From assembly GCF_003859805.1 (NCBI RefSeq), contig NZ_RQZG01000013.1, positions 1 to 64,000 of the forward strand: 64,000 bases of DNA, given 5' to 3'. Made by a program: the position numbers and the translations under genes. Under the pieces are notes generated by a model, which worked only from the letters and a program-made list of their open reading frames with translations, searched no databases and was not told where the DNA came from. Positions 27,219 to 35,646 of the stretch are shown here, in pieces. Position 1 is the stretch's first letter, and the number at the start of each line of letters is the position of its first letter. This DNA comes from Arachnia propionica. GTDB taxonomy: Bacteria > Actinomycetota > Actinomycetes > Propionibacteriales > Propionibacteriaceae.

Positions 27219-28060
27219 TGGATCCCCACCTCGGCCAGGATTTTGTTGGCCCGTGCCACCCGGGAATCGGCCTCTGCCTTGACGCTGAGAAGTTCCGCCC
27301 GGTGCTCTCGGATTAGGTCTGTCTGAAAGTTGGCGACGAGGTCGCCGAGGCGTTGGGTCACCCCTAAGAAATCGCTGCACTGGGCCTCGACCAAGGCGGC
27401 CCTGAGCATGCTCTCCTCGTCCTCGGCAGGGAATTCGACATTGCGCAGGGAGCTGTCTGAATCCGTTCGGTGACCCTTTTCGGTGACACAGGAGGCACGC
27501 TGGGAGATCAGAGCGGTGAATTCCTCGGTTCCTTCGGCCCGTTCCAGGGATTCCCCGTTGATCTCCATGAGCAGTGTTGACGCTGAGTCCGTCATGCTGC
27601 TGTGCACCGGCTGCAGGGTCGTGAGAGGGTCGCGCTCTAAGCAGGAGGAGATGGTGGACTCATCCGCGTCGATCCAGCTTGGTGGCTCGGGACCTTCGGG
27701 GAACGGTCGCCAACCGTGTGCCGCGATGTAGTCTGCATTCCAGAATCCGAACAGCCAGTGCGTGGCCCAATGGTCCGGGCGCAGTGGCTCGATGGCCCGA
27801 CGGGCCTCGGCGACCACGTCATCACTGACCCGGTCCTGCCTGGTGACGCACCGGGCGAGCTCGATGGAGGCTGCGGCCTCCACCCGGTGGATCTCCGCCC
27901 TGCTCATGCCGTAGGCGTCGATGGGAAGGGTGATGTCCGAGGACTCCCAGTCCAGCACCGCAGCCCGGGTCTCCACCGGGGATGGGTCAGGCTCAGGCTT
28001 TCCTGGCTGACAGGCAGTCAGCATCAGCAGTACAGAAGCCCACAGCGTGGTCCACCTCAT
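27215..28060 (-). CDS. Lipoprotein of the I36/ABC operon
   Basis: A 281-residue lipoprotein: MRWTTLWASVLLMLTAC, lipobox LTAC, then a charged, mostly helical mature part with four more cysteines. No family recognised. The start was set at the ATG at 28060, which overlaps the stop of the upstream gene (ATGA); a TTG four codons earlier is in frame but less likely. Its place between a secreted inhibitor-like protein and the adaptor suggests it belongs to the same export or protection machinery. Confidence 0.75.
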   Translation of the reverse strand: MRWTTLWASVLLMLTACQPGKPEPDPSPVETRAAVLDWESSDITLPIDAYGMSRAEIHRVEAAASIELARCVTRQDRVSDDVVAEARRAIEPLRPDHWATHWLFGFWNADYIAAHGWRPFPEGPEPPSWIDADESTISSCLERDPLTTLQPVHSSMTDSASTLLMEINGESLERAEGTEEFTALISQRASCVTEKGHRTDSDSSLRNVEFPAEDEESMLRAALVEAQCSDFLGVTQRLGDLVANFQTDLIREHRAELLSVKAEADSRVARANKILAEVGIQ

Positions 28061-28449
28061 AGGCCGGAACAATGCCCTTTCCAGCTTTCCAAGTTGTTGT
28101 TGAACCTGCTGCTCAGGGAGGAGATCCCGGACTGCTTACGAATGGTCAGCTGCGATCCTGTGAACTTCTTGTTGGTCCACATGCGCTGTGTCCAGACCGA
28201 GTTGTTCCACACCGATGAGGTTCGGTTGTTCCAGCCTGCCAGGTCATGAATTTGGCAAGGGCCGTTCGTGGTTGAAGAGAGGGGGGCGATGGGGTTTCCA
28301 TACCTGGCTCCATCCCACAGGCACCCGACAGCGCCTGAGTTCCAGCAGTCGGAGGCGGCCGCGTGGGCGGGGGCTGGCGTGCCGAATGAATGCAGGCTGA
28401 GCGCTGCAACCACTGTGAGAGTGGCGAGGAGTTTTTTCATCCTTGACAT
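28057..28449 (-). CDS. Exported peptidase-inhibitor-I36-like protein
   Basis: A 130-residue preprotein: signal peptide MSRMKKLLATLTVVAALSLH... with a likely cut after AHA near residue 30. The mature ~100 residues have the beta/gamma-crystallin-like pattern of Streptomyces metalloprotease inhibitors and the I36 family: CLWDGARYG, then AGWNNRTSSVWNN, SLSSRFNNNLESW, with four Cys (about 35, 43, 64, 127). A strong AAGGAGAAG ribosome site precedes the ATG at 28449. It is the first gene of the operon with a lipoprotein, adaptor and ABC pump, which is unusual for I36 proteins and suggests it is a substrate or partner of that pump. Confidence 0.75.
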   Translation of the reverse strand: MSRMKKLLATLTVVAALSLHSFGTPAPAHAAASDCWNSGAVGCLWDGARYGNPIAPLSSTTNGPCQIHDLAGWNNRTSSVWNNSVWTQRMWTNKKFTGSQLTIRKQSGISSLSSRFNNNLESWKGHCSGL

Positions 28450-28463
28450 GGCTTCTCCTTGAG

Positions 28464-28507
28464 TTCCTCCTGGGGAGGAAGCTACATCACCCGCACAGGG
28501 AGGGCAA
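28464..28507 (-). promoter_or_regulatory. Promoter and leader hairpin of the I36/ABC operon
   Basis: On the minus strand TTGCCC (complement of 28502-28507) and TAGCTT (28479-28484) are 17 bp apart, a fair -35/-10 pair. Immediately after comes a perfect dyad TTCCTCC-CCA-GGAGGAA (28464-28480), whose GGAGGAA arm could act as a ribosome site or be sequestered. The real ribosome site lies 14 bases further on. Confidence 0.4.
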
Positions 28508-28558
28508 GGTTGTGGTGAGATCTCTGGCCAAAGGTCATCTGTTGCTCCGGCTGGGGCC

Positions 28559-29200
28559 TCACGGCAGCGAGGTGAGCGCGTCGACGACCTCCTTCAGGGG
28601 GCGCAGACCGGTGTTGTTGATGCGCTGGGAGATCGCGGAGGCGGAGACCCCCTCGCGGGCGGCCAGGTCCCGGTTCGACAGACCGCCCCGGAAGTCGCGC
28701 CAGGTGCGGCGTGAGCCCTCCCTCAGGTCGGCGAGGTGAGCATCGAGGAGTCTCAGCAGGGGATCGACCAACGGGTTCGCGACGGCGCGATGGTCGATGA
28801 GGGCGGTCCGGGTCGTGTGGTACCCCGGGCGGAGGGCGAGGGCCTTGGCCGTCACGATCGCGTCCCGGGCGTTCCACCAGGCCGAGCCGTCCTGGATGCC
28901 GCGTCTCGCATCGACCACCTGGAGCTCGCCTCCCCCCAGGCCGACCCTGAGCTCCGCCGTCCCCAGCAGTTCGTCGCGCAGCATCATGGTGGCTGAGACG
29001 GCGTCACCGAGGGTGGTGTAGACGCCCTGGAGCTCGTCCCCGACGGTGACCCGCAGTGGGTCGAGGGCCACCACGGCGGTATTGGTGGCCGTGATCGCGG
29101 TCAGGATGGCGTCATGGACGACGGCACGTCGGGAGTCACGGGAACCCACCACATCCCCGAGCAACGCCACACATTCAGAAAAAACCTGAACTTTACTCAT
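28559..29200 (-). CDS. SatD-family protein with C-terminal helix-turn-helix
   Basis: A 213-residue protein. The first two thirds match the SatD family (ALLGDVVGSRDSRRAVV, then TVGDELQGVY, VGLGGGEL), whose function is poorly known. The last ~50 residues (LSNRDLAAREGVSASAISQRI) form a clear helix-turn-helix, so it may regulate gene expression. The start at 29200 is preceded by an unusually A+T-rich stretch (29166-29219) with no clear ribosome site, so a leaderless transcript is possible. It runs toward the I36/ABC operon, 109 bp away. Confidence 0.75.
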   Translation of the reverse strand: MSKVQVFSECVALLGDVVGSRDSRRAVVHDAILTAITATNTAVVALDPLRVTVGDELQGVYTTLGDAVSATMMLRDELLGTAELRVGLGGGELQVVDARRGIQDGSAWWNARDAIVTAKALALRPGYHTTRTALIDHRAVANPLVDPLLRLLDAHLADLREGSRRTWRDFRGGLSNRDLAAREGVSASAISQRINNTGLRPLKEVVDALTSLP

Positions 29201-29376
29201 ATAAAGATAATAACTTAACTCGTGTCGGTGAGGGTGACGGTCACGAACCGCTGGTGACAGACGGTTCACCGTCGTCGGCGGGGGCGGTTCCAGCGTTTTC
29301 CTCCGTGATTCGTGTTCGGGGAGCGCTGCTGGGGTGGGGTGCGAGAAATGTCGGTCCCGTCTGGAACAGTGGGGAC

Positions 29377-29805
29377 ATGAACCCCATCGTGTGGAGCGTC
29401 GTCCTCGTCGCAGGTTTCCTGGCCGCCACGCTCGCCGGGACGCCGGTGATCCGTGGCCTGTTCAAGGTGGTCGACTGGCAGATCCAGCGTGCCGCCGCCC
29501 GACGGGAGGCGGCCGTGGCGGGCAGTGGCGGACCCGAGCTGGTGGACCTGAGGCTGGAGAGAGCGGGCCAACAGATGCCCGGTGGCACCTGGATCGGCCT
29601 GCTGGAGCGGGTCGGCATCTACACCTGCATCGTCGCCGGGTTCCCGGCAGGCATCGCCATCGTGCTCGGCGTCAAGGGATTCGGCCGCTACCCCGAGCTG
29701 AGCACTCCCGACGCCGCGAAGAGTGAGCGTTTCATCATCGGCACCCTCGGCAGCACCCTGTGGGCCGGGGCCTGGGCGGGGGTGGTGCTCTGGATGCATG
29801 GGTAG
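29377..29805 (+). CDS. Small integral membrane protein
   Basis: A 142-residue protein with a hydrophobic N-terminus (residues 4-24), a basic middle part, a second helix near 72-92 and a third at the C-terminus (about 120-140). The motif GRYPELSTPDAAKSERFIIG between helices looks conserved-protein-like, but I cannot name the family. The start at 29377 (MNPIVWSV) was chosen over an ATG at 29254, which would add a polar tail; GTGGGGAC is the putative ribosome site. Confidence 0.6.
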   Translation: MNPIVWSVVLVAGFLAATLAGTPVIRGLFKVVDWQIQRAAARREAAVAGSGGPELVDLRLERAGQQMPGGTWIGLLERVGIYTCIVAGFPAGIAIVLGVKGFGRYPELSTPDAAKSERFIIGTLGSTLWAGAWAGVVLWMHG

Positions 29806-30009
29806 GTCCTGGTGCACAGGTCACGCCGGGCGGCGGCGCGCCGGACCGGATGATCCGTTTCCTCGCCATCGTGACCAGCACCCTCCAGTGCCGGAGGCAG
29901 CTGGTCAGTGATCACCTCACCCAACCCGTCAGGAATGTCCTCACCCCGACTGCACCTCCACAACACGGCCCAACCACTATCGTGGGGTCACTCGTCTGGA
30001 AGGATCCGC

Positions 30010-30891
30010 ATGAAACACCTTGTCGTCGGTGCCTACGCCGCCCTGCCCGCTGAGCGTGCCGATCAGGAGCGCTTCTACGACGAACTGGCCGGGCGCGGAC
30101 TGGCCGAGGGTTTGGAGATTCCCTTCGTGGACACCCTCCACACGGATCCCGAATGGTTCGCCGCCCAGGTGCAGGGTAGGTTCACCCGCTCGGTGGTCAC
30201 CGCTATCCCCGGAACGATGCAGCGGGTCTGGCGCGACGCCACCTTCGGGCTGGCCTCACCCGACGAGGAGGGCCGGGCCCGCGCCGTCGCCTGGGTCACC
30301 GAGATCCGTCGCGCCGCCGAGGACCTCAACCAACGCCTCGGCGAGCAGAGCATCGCCTGGCTGCACATCCACTCCGCCCCCTCGGTCACCGCCGACGGCG
30401 CTGCCTTCGCCCGCTCCCTGACGGAGCTCACCGAGGCCCAGGGCTTCACCACGGAGCTGGTCATCGAGCACTGCGACGCCCACGACCCGGCCATCCCGGG
30501 CGAGAAACGTTTCCTCAGCCTGGAGGCCGAGCTGGAGGCGGCCCCCGGATTCGGGTTCGCGGTCAACTGGGGTCGTTCCGCGCTGGAGGCCCACGACCCG
30601 GAGCGCCCCCGCCACCACGTCGAGACCCTGGTAGCCCGGGGCAGGCTGCGCGGGCTGATGTTCTCCGGGGCCGGAGCCTCCGACACCCGGTGGGGAGCGG
30701 CCTGGGCGGACCTCCACCTGCCCCTGTCCAGCGACGAACCCAGCTCGCTCATGACCCCGCAGCGGGTGGCCGAGTGCCTGACAGCAGCGGGGGACGTGGC
30801 CTACACCGGGGCAAAGGTCCAGGCCCCCTCCGACGCGGACGTCGAGACCCGACTGGGGGTCATCGCCTCGGTCATCGACCTGCTGCGCTGA
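30010..30891 (+). CDS. DUF4862-like protein, possible TIM-barrel
   Basis: A 293-residue protein starting MKHLVVGAYAALPAE, the typical opening of the DUF4862 family. Motifs such as WLHIHSAP, LVIEHCDAHDP and FAVNWGRSALE, each ending a hydrophobic strand with acidic or His residues, suggest a xylose-isomerase-like barrel with a metal site (E, H, D). Enzyme activity is unknown. GGAAGGATCCGC precedes the ATG at 30010. Monocistronic; convergent with the MDR gene. Confidence 0.7.
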   Translation: MKHLVVGAYAALPAERADQERFYDELAGRGLAEGLEIPFVDTLHTDPEWFAAQVQGRFTRSVVTAIPGTMQRVWRDATFGLASPDEEGRARAVAWVTEIRRAAEDLNQRLGEQSIAWLHIHSAPSVTADGAAFARSLTELTEAQGFTTELVIEHCDAHDPAIPGEKRFLSLEAELEAAPGFGFAVNWGRSALEAHDPERPRHHVETLVARGRLRGLMFSGAGASDTRWGAAWADLHLPLSSDEPSSLMTPQRVAECLTAAGDVAYTGAKVQAPSDADVETRLGVIASVIDLLR

Positions 30892-30967
30892 CCTCGGGTG
30901 ATGTCTCGGGGATCGGCGGTCGCCCCAGTGTGACCGCAGTGGATTCCGCCTTGTCTGCGTGGCCTTT

Positions 30968-31936
30968 TCAGGTGGTCTCGTGGACGAGGACGGTCTTGCC
31001 GAGGGTCGTGCCGCCACGCAGTGCGGCGAGCACCCGTGGGGCGTCCTGGATCGGAGCCTGCTCGGTGAGGTGCACGGTGATCTCGCCGGTGGCCACCAGG
31101 TTCAGGGCTCGGCGCAGGTAGGAGCCGACCAGATTCGGATCAGCTGCGGAGAGGGTGCCGAGGTTGAATCCGAGAACTCCGATTCCGCCGAACCACAGCA
31201 TGTTGCTGCTGATCCCCTGGTCTCCGGCCTGGGCTGCGTCCCCGACGGCGAGGAGTCTGCCGCCCAGCCGCAGCAGTCCCAGGCTTGTCCGTCGTCCCGG
31301 GCCGGAGACAGGGTCTGCGATCACGTCGAACTGATTTGGCTTCGCGTTGTCGATCTCGGCGCGAAGCCAGACCTCGTCATACCCCAGGTCGAGTGCAGCC
31401 TGTCTTTTCTCCTGGCTGCCGACGACCCCCACGACGCGGTCGGCACCGAGGAAGCGGGCGACTTGCCCGAACTGCGATCCGAGCCCTCCGGCGGCAGCGT
31501 GGACGAGCACATGCTCACCGGGAGCCAGGTGTGCGATGCGCTCAAGCGTGATCAGAGCGGTGGTCGTGTTCGACGGCACCACTGCTGCCAGGGCAGGGTC
31601 CATGCCAGCCGGTAGTGGTGCCACGAGCCCGGCCTGGGTGACGGCAACCTGCCCGTAGCCGCCTCCGTCGTTGATCGTCAATGCCGCGACCTGATCGCCG
31701 GATGTGAACCCGGTGACGCCCTCGCCGAGCGCACGTACCCGGCCGGAGACCTCGATCCCCGGGACCCAGGGCAGGGGAGCAGGAACGAGCCCGCCTGCGA
31801 ACAGGGCTTCGACGTAGTTCGCCCCAGCGAACTCGACATCAAGTGAGATCTGTCCCTGTTTCGGCTCGGGAGTGGGGACTTCGTCGTAGCTCAGTGCATC
31901 AGGCCCGTCGTAGCTCGTGATCTGTACAGCCTTCAT
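30968..31936 (-). CDS. Zinc-independent MDR oxidoreductase (quinone reductase-like)
   Basis: A 322-residue medium-chain dehydrogenase of the NADPH:quinone oxidoreductase class. It lacks the Cys/His zinc ligands. The substrate domain has FAGANYVEALFAGG and PGIEVSGRV; the Rossmann motif is VHAAAGGLGSQFGQVARFLGA near residues 140-160. The ATG at 31936 has GGAAGG 9 bases before it. An operator-like dyad lies over the predicted -10, and a MarR-family gene lies directly upstream on the same strand, so redox- or drug-responsive control is likely. Confidence 0.88.
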   Translation of the reverse strand: MKAVQITSYDGPDALSYDEVPTPEPKQGQISLDVEFAGANYVEALFAGGLVPAPLPWVPGIEVSGRVRALGEGVTGFTSGDQVAALTINDGGGYGQVAVTQAGLVAPLPAGMDPALAAVVPSNTTTALITLERIAHLAPGEHVLVHAAAGGLGSQFGQVARFLGADRVVGVVGSQEKRQAALDLGYDEVWLRAEIDNAKPNQFDVIADPVSGPGRRTSLGLLRLGGRLLAVGDAAQAGDQGISSNMLWFGGIGVLGFNLGTLSAADPNLVGSYLRRALNLVATGEITVHLTEQAPIQDAPRVLAALRGGTTLGKTVLVHETT

Positions 31937-31958
31937 GTACTGCATCCTTCCAGAGTGC

Positions 31959-31986
31959 AAGTATACTGAATTATATCAGGTTACTT
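31959..31986 (-). promoter_or_regulatory. Operator-like dyad over the MDR promoter
   Basis: On the minus strand the arms AAGTAACCTGA and TCAGTATACTT flank TATAAT, which is a perfect -10 hexamer. A repressor dimer bound here would block the promoter. The MarR protein encoded just upstream is the obvious candidate. Confidence 0.6.
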
Positions 31987-32081
31987 ACATCAAGTGGGGG
32001 GTGCGTCACTGAAGGCAGCATGCCGCCCTCGGCGCCACGAGGTGGGCATCATCCAGACAGAGCTCTCGCCACCGAACGGAG

Positions 32082-32594
32082 CTATGAGTTCTCCTGCTCG
32101 CCGGGGCCGCCTTGCAGCGAGGCGGTGGCCCGTCGCAACAGGTCACGCAGCTGAACACGTTCCGCATCGGTGAAGGTCTCACCCAAACGCTGCTCGATTG
32201 CTCGTGGTGCCTCGTCTGCGCGCAGAACAAGGGCCTCGCCCTCAGGAGTCAGGGAGACCACCAGTATCCTGCGATGCACCTTCGAGGGGGTCCGGGTCAC
32301 GAACCCCTTGGCTTCAAGTTTGTCAAGTGTCTGACTCATCGTCTGCGCCGTGACCGCCGCGACCCGCGCGAGCTGAGCCGACGACTGCTCAGGCATGTAG
32401 TACAACGACATCAACACCGCATACTGTGCCACCGTCAGACCGAACGGGCGCAACGCCTCGGACTTCGCCGTCAGCAGTGCCTGCTCGGCTGCCTTGATGT
32501 GCGACCCGAGCCGGGCGGCGGAGTCCTCGGCGAACTCCTCCTCGCCACGTCGAGGGTGAGTCAGGCGGAACGAGGGGGTATCCGTGTCGGTCAC
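32082..32594 (-). CDS. MarR-family transcriptional regulator
   Basis: A 170-residue regulator with a winged helix: LTVAQYAVLMSLYYMPEQSSAQLARVAAVTAQTMSQTLDKLEAKGFVTR, then the wing VHRRILVVSLTPEG. The start is uncertain: I used the GTG at 32594 (VTDTDTPSF), since codons further upstream run through the dispersed repeat at 32615-32685 and look non-coding. Same strand as, and about 145 bases upstream of, the MDR oxidoreductase that it probably controls. Confidence 0.85.
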   Translation of the reverse strand: MTDTDTPSFRLTHPRRGEEEFAEDSAARLGSHIKAAEQALLTAKSEALRPFGLTVAQYAVLMSLYYMPEQSSAQLARVAAVTAQTMSQTLDKLEAKGFVTRTPSKVHRRILVVSLTPEGEALVLRADEAPRAIEQRLGETFTDAERVQLRDLLRRATASLQGGPGEQENS

Positions 32595-32614
32595 CTCATC
32601 AGAATAAGGGGCAA

Positions 32615-32685
32615 CACGAACTGGCGGGTTGCTTGCGCGAAGTGCTGATGTCAACGCTGCCAGAAAAGCAGAACGGCGATTCGTG
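32615..32685 (+). repeat. Dispersed 71-bp intergenic element, copy B
   Basis: Starts CACGAACTGGCG and ends CGGCGATTCGTG. Nearly identical to copy A (3269-3340), including the GTCAACGCTGCCAGAAAAGC core. It sits just upstream of the marR start. Confidence 0.8.
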
Positions 32686-32721
32686 CCCATCAAGGCGCGT
32701 TGGGTCGCAGCCCCTTCGAGG

Positions 32722-32787
32722 CCACTGGGCCACAGTGGTCTCGAGTGGTCGTTCTCCTGACTGTTCAAGACCACTTCAGCCCAGTGG
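32722..32787. terminator. Inverted repeat downstream of typA
   Basis: CCACTGGGCCACAGTGGTC at 32722-32740 pairs with the segment at 32769-32787, 16 of 19 positions complementary. It lies beyond the 3' end of typA and could end its transcript, though no U-run follows. A partial copy of the dispersed element (20 bases, 32817-32836) lies between it and typA. Confidence 0.4.
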
Positions 32788-32816
32788 TCACATCCCTTGT
32801 GGGACGGAGCCCAGGC

Positions 32817-32836
32817 AAGCGGAACGGCGCTTCGTG
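32817..32836 (+). repeat. Partial copy of the dispersed element
   Basis: AAGCGGAACGGCGCTTCGTG differs by only two bases from the right end of copies A and B. The left part is absent. Confidence 0.5.
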
Positions 32837-32881
32837 TCCTGCGTGAGGGGAGGGTTTGCCCGGCTCATCCCATGCGCATCC

Positions 32882-34732
32882 TCAGCCCCGTTTGAGGCGG
32901 GCGCGGTCCTTCTGGCCCAGCACCACCTTGCGGATGCGCACCACGGCTGGGGTCACCTCCAGGCACTCGTCGGCGGCGCAGAACTCCAGCTGCTGCTCCA
33001 TCGACATCAGCCGCGGTGGGATGAGGCGCTCCAGCTCGTCGCCCGTCGAGGAGCGGATGTTGGTGAGCTTCTTCTCCTTCGACGGATTGACGTCCATGTC
33101 CTCCGGGCGCGGGTTCTCGCCCACGATCATGCCCTCGTAGACCTCGGCACCGGGGCCGACGAACATGGTGCCGCGCTCCTGCAGGTTGAACAACGCGTAC
33201 GAGGTGACCACACCCGTGCGGTCGGCCACCAGCGACCCCGTTGGGCGGGTACGGAACTCACCCGCCCACGGCTCGTAACCCTCCGCCACGTGGTTCATGA
33301 TGCCGGTGCCGCGGGTCTCGGTGAGGAACTCGGTGCGGAACCCGATCAGCCCACGCGCCGGGACCAGGAACTCCATCCGCACCCAGCCGGTGCCGTGGTT
33401 GACCATCGTCTCCATCCGGCCACGCCTGAGCCCCATCAGCTGGGTGACCACACCGACGAACTCCTCCGGGATGTCCACGGTGAGCCGCTCGATCGGCTCG
33501 TGGACCTTCCCGTCGATGACCTTCGTCACCACCTGCGGCTTGCCGACGGTCAGCTCGAAGCCCTCCCGGCGCATCATCTCCACCAGCACCGCCAGCTGCA
33601 GCTCACCTCGACCCTGCACCTCCCAGGTGTCGGGACGCTCCGTCGGTTTCACCCGGATGGAGACGTTGCCGATCAGCTCCTGGTCCAGGCGTGCCTTCAC
33701 CAGCCGGGCGGTGAGGTGCTTGCCGGACCTCCCGGCCAGGGGAGAGGTGTTGATGCCGATCGTCATGGAGATCGACGGCTCGTCCACGTGGATCAGCGGC
33801 AGCGGCTTCGGGTCCTCCGGGTCGGAGAGGGTCTCGCCGATGGTGATCTCCGGGATCCCGGCGATGGCGACGATGTCGCCGGGGCCCGCGCTCTCGGCAG
33901 GCACCCGATCCAGGGCCTTCGTCATGAGCAGCTCGGTCAGCTTCACATTCGTGACGGTGCCGTCGGCCCGGCACCACGCCACCTGCTGGCCCCGCCTCAA
34001 CTCGCCCGCCACGACACGGCACAGCGCCAGTCGGCCGAGGTACGGGGAGGCGTCCAGGTTGGTGACATGGGCCTGCAGGGTGGCCCCCTCCTCGTAGGTC
34101 GGGGCGGGGATGTGCTCCATGATCGTGGCGAACAGTGGCTCAAGATCCTCCCCGTCAGGCATCGCGCCGTCGGCGGGTTGGGTCAGTGAGGCCCGCCCGG
34201 CCTTCGCGGAGGCGTAGACGATGGGGAAGTCCAGGGCGTCGGAGGCGTCGTCGTCGAGCAGGTCCATGAACAGGTCGTAGGTCTCGTCCACGACGGCGGC
34301 GATCCTGGCGTCGGAACGGTCCACCTTGTTCACCACCACGATGAGCGGCAGCTGCTTCGCCAAGGCCTTGCGCAGCACGAACCGGGTCTGCGGCAGCGGC
34401 CCCTCGGAGGCGTCCACCAGCAGCACCACACCGTCGACCATCTCCAGGCCCCGCTCCACCTCACCACCGAAGTCGGCGTGCCCCGGGGTGTCGATGATGT
34501 TGATGGTCACCTCGGTGCCATCGGTCATGCGGTGCCGCACCGCGGTGTTCTTGGCGAGGATGGTGATGCCCTTCTCCCGTTCCAGGTCCATCGAGTCCAT
34601 CACCCGGTTGTTGACATCCGAGCCCTCCCGGAAGGCGCCGGACTGCCAGAGCATGGCATCCACCAGCGTGGTCTTGCCATGGTCGACATGGGCGACGATC
34701 GCGACGTTGCGCAGATCGGATCGAATGGGCAT
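32882..34732 (-). CDS. typA: Ribosome-associated GTPase TypA/BipA
   Basis: A 616-residue translational GTPase. G1 is AHVDHGKTT near residue 13, switch II is DTPGHADFGGEV, and the NKVDRSDAR motif gives G4. The C-terminal domains show the TypA-specific GTGIMNHVAEGYEPW. Needed for ribosome assembly and stress growth, particularly in the cold. The start at 34732 (MPIRSDLRN) is used because family alignment begins here. Confidence 0.95.
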   Translation of the reverse strand: MPIRSDLRNVAIVAHVDHGKTTLVDAMLWQSGAFREGSDVNNRVMDSMDLEREKGITILAKNTAVRHRMTDGTEVTINIIDTPGHADFGGEVERGLEMVDGVVLLVDASEGPLPQTRFVLRKALAKQLPLIVVVNKVDRSDARIAAVVDETYDLFMDLLDDDASDALDFPIVYASAKAGRASLTQPADGAMPDGEDLEPLFATIMEHIPAPTYEEGATLQAHVTNLDASPYLGRLALCRVVAGELRRGQQVAWCRADGTVTNVKLTELLMTKALDRVPAESAGPGDIVAIAGIPEITIGETLSDPEDPKPLPLIHVDEPSISMTIGINTSPLAGRSGKHLTARLVKARLDQELIGNVSIRVKPTERPDTWEVQGRGELQLAVLVEMMRREGFELTVGKPQVVTKVIDGKVHEPIERLTVDIPEEFVGVVTQLMGLRRGRMETMVNHGTGWVRMEFLVPARGLIGFRTEFLTETRGTGIMNHVAEGYEPWAGEFRTRPTGSLVADRTGVVTSYALFNLQERGTMFVGPGAEVYEGMIVGENPRPEDMDVNPSKEKKLTNIRSSTGDELERLIPPRLMSMEQQLEFCAADECLEVTPAVVRIRKVVLGQKDRARLKRG

Positions 34733-34859
34733 GCGGACTCCTCGGATCGGTTCAGGGCCGCCGAACAGTGTAGAGGCCACCGGTCCGTACGCCGGGCGGC
34801 GCGCGGGGAGCCGGGATCGGGGTGAGGAGGCTGGGGGCCGATGTGCTGCAGGGTGCGGC

Positions 34860-35606
34860 TCAGGCGAGGAGATCGCGCTGCGCCTCGAAGAGCTGCCTGG
34901 CCACCTCCGGGTCGGGCGGGATGCTGCCGTCCAGTCCCGTCACCCGGATCACGATGCTGGTCCCGGAGACGACGCCGACGAGGTGGTGGGAGCGCTGGGT
35001 GACCTGCTGATCGGTGAGCGTCGACACGCTCACGTGGGTGACGGCGTAGACCTCCTCGGCACCGTCGACGGCTGCCTCGGTCACCTCCTGGGTCAGATCA
35101 GTGGTGATGCTCCCCCACGTCGCCTTCACGGTCGGGCACCTCGTCACGTGATCCTTGAACATCGCGGCGAAGGAACCCTCGGCCAGGGTGACCTGGCCGA
35201 CCAGGGTGTCGCTCAACCCGATGGAGGCCGCCAGCGGTCTCGGCATGTCGGTGAGGTTGCACCCGGCAGGCTCGACCTCGCTTCCCGGCTGGCTGATGCC
35301 GATGTCGGAGCCCTCGGGGGCCGCCACCAACGTGAACCCTGCCCGCTCGCCCACCAGGATCTTGTCGGTGACCTCGGAGGAGGGCTGGACGTTGCCGCCA
35401 CCGGAGGGCACGGACCCCGTCGGGGACTCCATCGCCGACGGGGAGGCCGACATCGGCTGCGCCCCATCGGTCGTCGGGGAGCTGTCCGGCGACCGTGGTG
35501 CAGGGGAGTTCTCCGACGGTGTGGTCCCACCCCCGGAACAGGCACCAAGGCTCAGGGCCAGGGCGGCCATCGAGGAGATCGCGAGGAGTGGGGACCTGGC
35601 CTTCAC
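34860..35606 (-). CDS. Lipoprotein, sensor-domain-like
   Basis: A 248-residue lipoprotein: VKARSPLLAISSMAALALSL then GAC, lipobox near residue 22. A long Ser/Pro/Thr linker (about residues 23-75) leads to a ~165-residue domain with two conserved-looking Cys (in PAGCNLT and TRCPTV), reminiscent of mycobacterial sensor/PknH-like domains. The GTG at 35606 has GAGGGA in front; a GTG at 35645 would also be in frame and would only lengthen the signal peptide's polar start. Not part of the dha operon in function, but it follows dhaM closely. Confidence 0.7.
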   Translation of the reverse strand: MKARSPLLAISSMAALALSLGACSGGGTTPSENSPAPRSPDSSPTTDGAQPMSASPSAMESPTGSVPSGGGNVQPSSEVTDKILVGERAGFTLVAAPEGSDIGISQPGSEVEPAGCNLTDMPRPLAASIGLSDTLVGQVTLAEGSFAAMFKDHVTRCPTVKATWGSITTDLTQEVTEAAVDGAEEVYAVTHVSVSTLTDQQVTQRSHHLVGVVSGTSIVIRVTGLDGSIPPDPEVARQLFEAQRDLLA

Positions 35607-35646
35607 GGGTCCCTCGTGTGAAGGTCGCTTCCGGGGGTCTGCCACC

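Noticed and set aside
29233-29275. A further copy of the dispersed 71-bp element
   Set aside because: Only TCACGAACCGCTGGTG matches one end; the core and other end are absent, so chance or a very decayed piece cannot be told apart.
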